Shown: positions 42,455 to 44,086 of the stretch, in pieces
Layout of the letters: each line of letters opens with the position of its first letter
How positions within the stretch are numbered: position 1 is the stretch's first letter
NCBI GenBank assembly: GCA_025354645.1
Contig: JANXML010000334.1
Coordinates: 1-44,086 of the forward strand
DNA: 44,086 bases
Direction: 5' to 3'
Source: Arcicella sp.
Lineage (GTDB): Bacteria; Bacteroidota; Bacteroidia; Cytophagales; Spirosomataceae
Program-made: the position numbers and the translations under genes
The notes under the pieces: generated by a model
Database searches by the model: none
Told to the model about the DNA's origin: nothing
The model's input: the letters and a program-made list of their open reading frames with translations, nothing else

Positions 42455-43645
42455 TCAATCTGGTCTTTCAAAACTTGTTGTATCAAGTTTCATTTTACCA
42501 TCCTTGTCTTTATATATTTTGATGTATGAATGCTGTCTAAAACCGTCTTTAAAAATCTCTCTTGGTTTGTTTAGATGCAGTTTTGAGGAATTTGTAGTAA
42601 CCATCGGCTTCACATTATTTGTCAATGTTGTATTAAATACTTGAGGTTTATCCTCTGGTTTATCCGCTTGTTTTTCAATATTTTTCACTAATTGAACGGG
42701 AGCTTTTTGCGTAGTATCCATTCTGATTCTACCTTCGCTATCCGTATATACTCTCACGTATTGATGTTGACGAAACCCACCCACACGATTGTCTGCTTGT
42801 ACAGCCTCAACAACTGATTTCATAATCCCTTGCGTATCATTCAATTTTGTTTCAGTAATTTGTTTTTGAGGCTGACCTCTTATGATTTGAGGGCGAGATT
42901 CGTATAAATTAATTTTATTGTTTTGTGGAGCAACAGAATAGGCTTCTTGTGGTGTAGGAGGGGTAACTATTGATGAATCAAGACGATAGTGACCATCGCC
43001 ATCTTTTATTACTCTGATGTATTTGTGCTGACGAAAACCCATTTTATCACCTTCGGCTTGTTGCCTTCTGAGGCTATCAGCTATCACAAAGGACTCAGTA
43101 ACGGGTTTAGGTTGAAGGCTTTTTACAGTAGGATTATGGGCTAAATAAATGGTGTCTAAAACTACTTTTATTACGTTTTTACCACTAATCGTCACGGGTA
43201 GATACTGATTAAATTCTCGATTAAATTCTCCTTTTATCCCTGCATAAAAACTGGAAATGGTATATTCTGACTTATCCATAGATAAAATCTTCATTTCAAT
43301 TTCTGCCTCACCTGGACCTAAGAGTTCTAAATCCTTGGCGGCGGCAAACGACAAATCGAGCATTCGATTGTAGGCAAAAGGTCCTCGGTCATTGATTTTA
43401 ACTACTGCCGTTCGGTTGTTTGTGGTATTAATTACCTCGACGATAGTATTGAAGGGAAGGTCACGATGGGCTGCTGTATATTCAGCACGGTCATATATTT
43501 CTCCGCTCGATGTTGAGCGTCCATGAAATTTGTCTGCGTAATAAGATGCTCTTCCATAAAATTTTTCCCCAACCTGAGCCTGTAAATTTACTACGACAAT
43601 AAAAGATAAAGTAAGAAATAATGATAATGGTTTGGCTAATATCAT
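42455..43645 (-). CDS. rlpA: RlpA-like septal ring protein with three C-terminal 23-residue repeats
   Basis: A 396-residue exported protein. The signal peptide ends LQAQV. The double-psi beta-barrel (residues ~27-120) has the RlpA motifs GRASYYADKFHGRSTSSGE, TIVEVINTTNNRTAVVKIND, DRGPF and NRMLDLSFAAAKDL. RlpA proteins cleave peptidoglycan strands lacking stem peptides. The SPOR domain seen in E. coli RlpA is absent. Instead, three copies of a ~23-residue unit occur at 203-225, 290-312 and 368-390, each starting GFRQH and of the form GFRQHxYIRVYxDxxGxxxxDTT. Linkers between them are rich in Gln, Thr and Pro. The repeat may be a wall or partner-binding motif; this is inference. Confidence 0.88.
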   Translation of the reverse strand: MILAKPLSLFLTLSFIVVVNLQAQVGEKFYGRASYYADKFHGRSTSSGEIYDRAEYTAAHRDLPFNTIVEVINTTNNRTAVVKINDRGPFAYNRMLDLSFAAAKDLELLGPGEAEIEMKILSMDKSEYTISSFYAGIKGEFNREFNQYLPVTISGKNVIKVVLDTIYLAHNPTVKSLQPKPVTESFVIADSLRRQQAEGDKMGFRQHKYIRVIKDGDGHYRLDSSIVTPPTPQEAYSVAPQNNKINLYESRPQIIRGQPQKQITETKLNDTQGIMKSVVEAVQADNRVGGFRQHQYVRVYTDSEGRIRMDTTQKAPVQLVKNIEKQADKPEDKPQVFNTTLTNNVKPMVTTNSSKLHLNKPREIFKDGFRQHSYIKIYKDKDGKMKLDTTSFERPD

Positions 43646-44086
43646 GCAATAATGTGGTTTTCGTGGGTAAGGAATATGTAAATATACTCAAAAAAATTGA
43701 ATGAGACATATTTGAACTTAGCTTCTTGTTAATCGATGTAATTTCAGCTTAAAATTTATATATTTTTGAGATAAAATTTCAAGTAAAGACGTACAATACT
43801 TTCATTAATTTAGAAGAAGTTTAAATTTAATAAATATCAAAAAATGAATAACTTATAAAATAAACTGTAAGCTCTTTCCGAAATCCCGCTGTTTGAGCGA
43901 AGCGACCGACGCTCGGCGAGTTTCGGGATTTCTTGATTTTCTTTTGCGGTCCGCCCTTTAGATTTGTACTTTGATTATTTATAATAAAAACTGTTATTAC
44001 CGTTGTCTTTTCTTTTTGCTTCTTTTTCTTTTGTTGAGATGTGGATAAGTAAGACATTTACAGTAAAAACTAACCAATCGGTGGCG
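43646..44086. other. 441-bp edge region with a GC-rich palindromic element
   Basis: AT-rich flank of the rlpA-like gene. A compact GC-rich element lies at 43880-43932, described separately. The 76-codon minus-strand frame at 43827-44057 is Lys/Gln-rich and covers the palindrome, so I do not consider it a gene. Confidence 0.45.
43880..43932. repeat. GC-rich nested palindrome (REP-like)
   Basis: Outer arms GAAATCCCG (43880-43888) and CGGGATTTC (43924-43932) match perfectly. Between them lies an inner dyad GAGCG ... CGCTC (43895-43914) and the string GGCGAG. The base composition is strikingly GC-richer than the surroundings, as expected of a REP-type element. Whether it is repeated elsewhere in the genome cannot be seen here. 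Confidence 0.6.

Noticed and set aside
43827-44057. Minus-strand 76-codon frame at the window end
   Set aside because: Lys/Gln-rich low-complexity start, and the remainder is a translation of the GC-rich palindrome. No family features.

Overview
The window looks like chromosomal DNA of a member of the Bacteroidota, most likely a Cytophagales-type organism (the order is inference). The evidence is AT-rich genes, many TAnnTTTG-type -7 boxes, a type IX secretion (T9SS) type B sorting domain on a large secreted protein, a PorZ-like T9SS component with a C-terminal sorting region, a GldA-like ATPase, a DAHP synthase fused to chorismate mutase, and a DUF349 protein. No rRNA, tRNA, CRISPR array or intact insertion sequence was recognised.

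Layout: 1-4.0 kb holds ribBA (cut by the window edge) and a T9SS type B secreted protein. 4.1-6.7 kb holds ebfC, a gldA-like ATPase, a ParE/RelE toxin-antitoxin operon and lspA. 6.9-9.6 kb holds proline dehydrogenase and the DAHP synthase-chorismate mutase. 9.7-16.5 kb holds a HigB-like toxin with XRE antitoxin, polA, a CoiA-like nuclease with a second XRE regulator, and tatD. 16.7-22.1 kb holds a transglutaminase, a renalase-like oxidoreductase, a lipoprotein, pdhB, a stand-alone LytTR regulator and dinB. 22.2-33.8 kb is all on the minus strand: ABC exporter, OLD-like ATPase, DUF349 protein, RsmF-like protein, M24 peptidase, porZ and tdk. 34-43.6 kb holds an Mpo1-like protein, a prohibitin-like protein, two OmpA-type lipoproteins, an alpha/beta hydrolase, a CBS protein, an S9 peptidase and an RlpA-like protein.

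Most genes are ordinary housekeeping or envelope genes in short transcription units separated by clear hairpin terminators. The accessory parts are two toxin-antitoxin-like modules, the CoiA-like/XRE pair and the lone OLD-like ATPase.

The most unusual signal is a set of degenerate arrays with a 7-base period. They occur in at least four sequence families (CAGTnnn, GAACATC/GAATCAC, TATGAGG/CCTCATA, GGCAATA). Most are arranged as long inverted repeats that fill intergenic gaps (ebfC-gldA, the lspA leader, both sides of the prohibitin-like gene, between the two OmpA paralogues). Arrays of the same style also sit inside reading frames: twice in the inter-domain linker of polA and once in the signal-peptide region of porZ. 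A different inverted repeat lies upstream of dinB. Other points worth attention are an RsmF-like protein lacking both catalytic cysteines, a 956-base overlap of two long open frames in the CoiA-like gene, and a threefold 23-residue repeat in place of SPOR in the RlpA-like protein.
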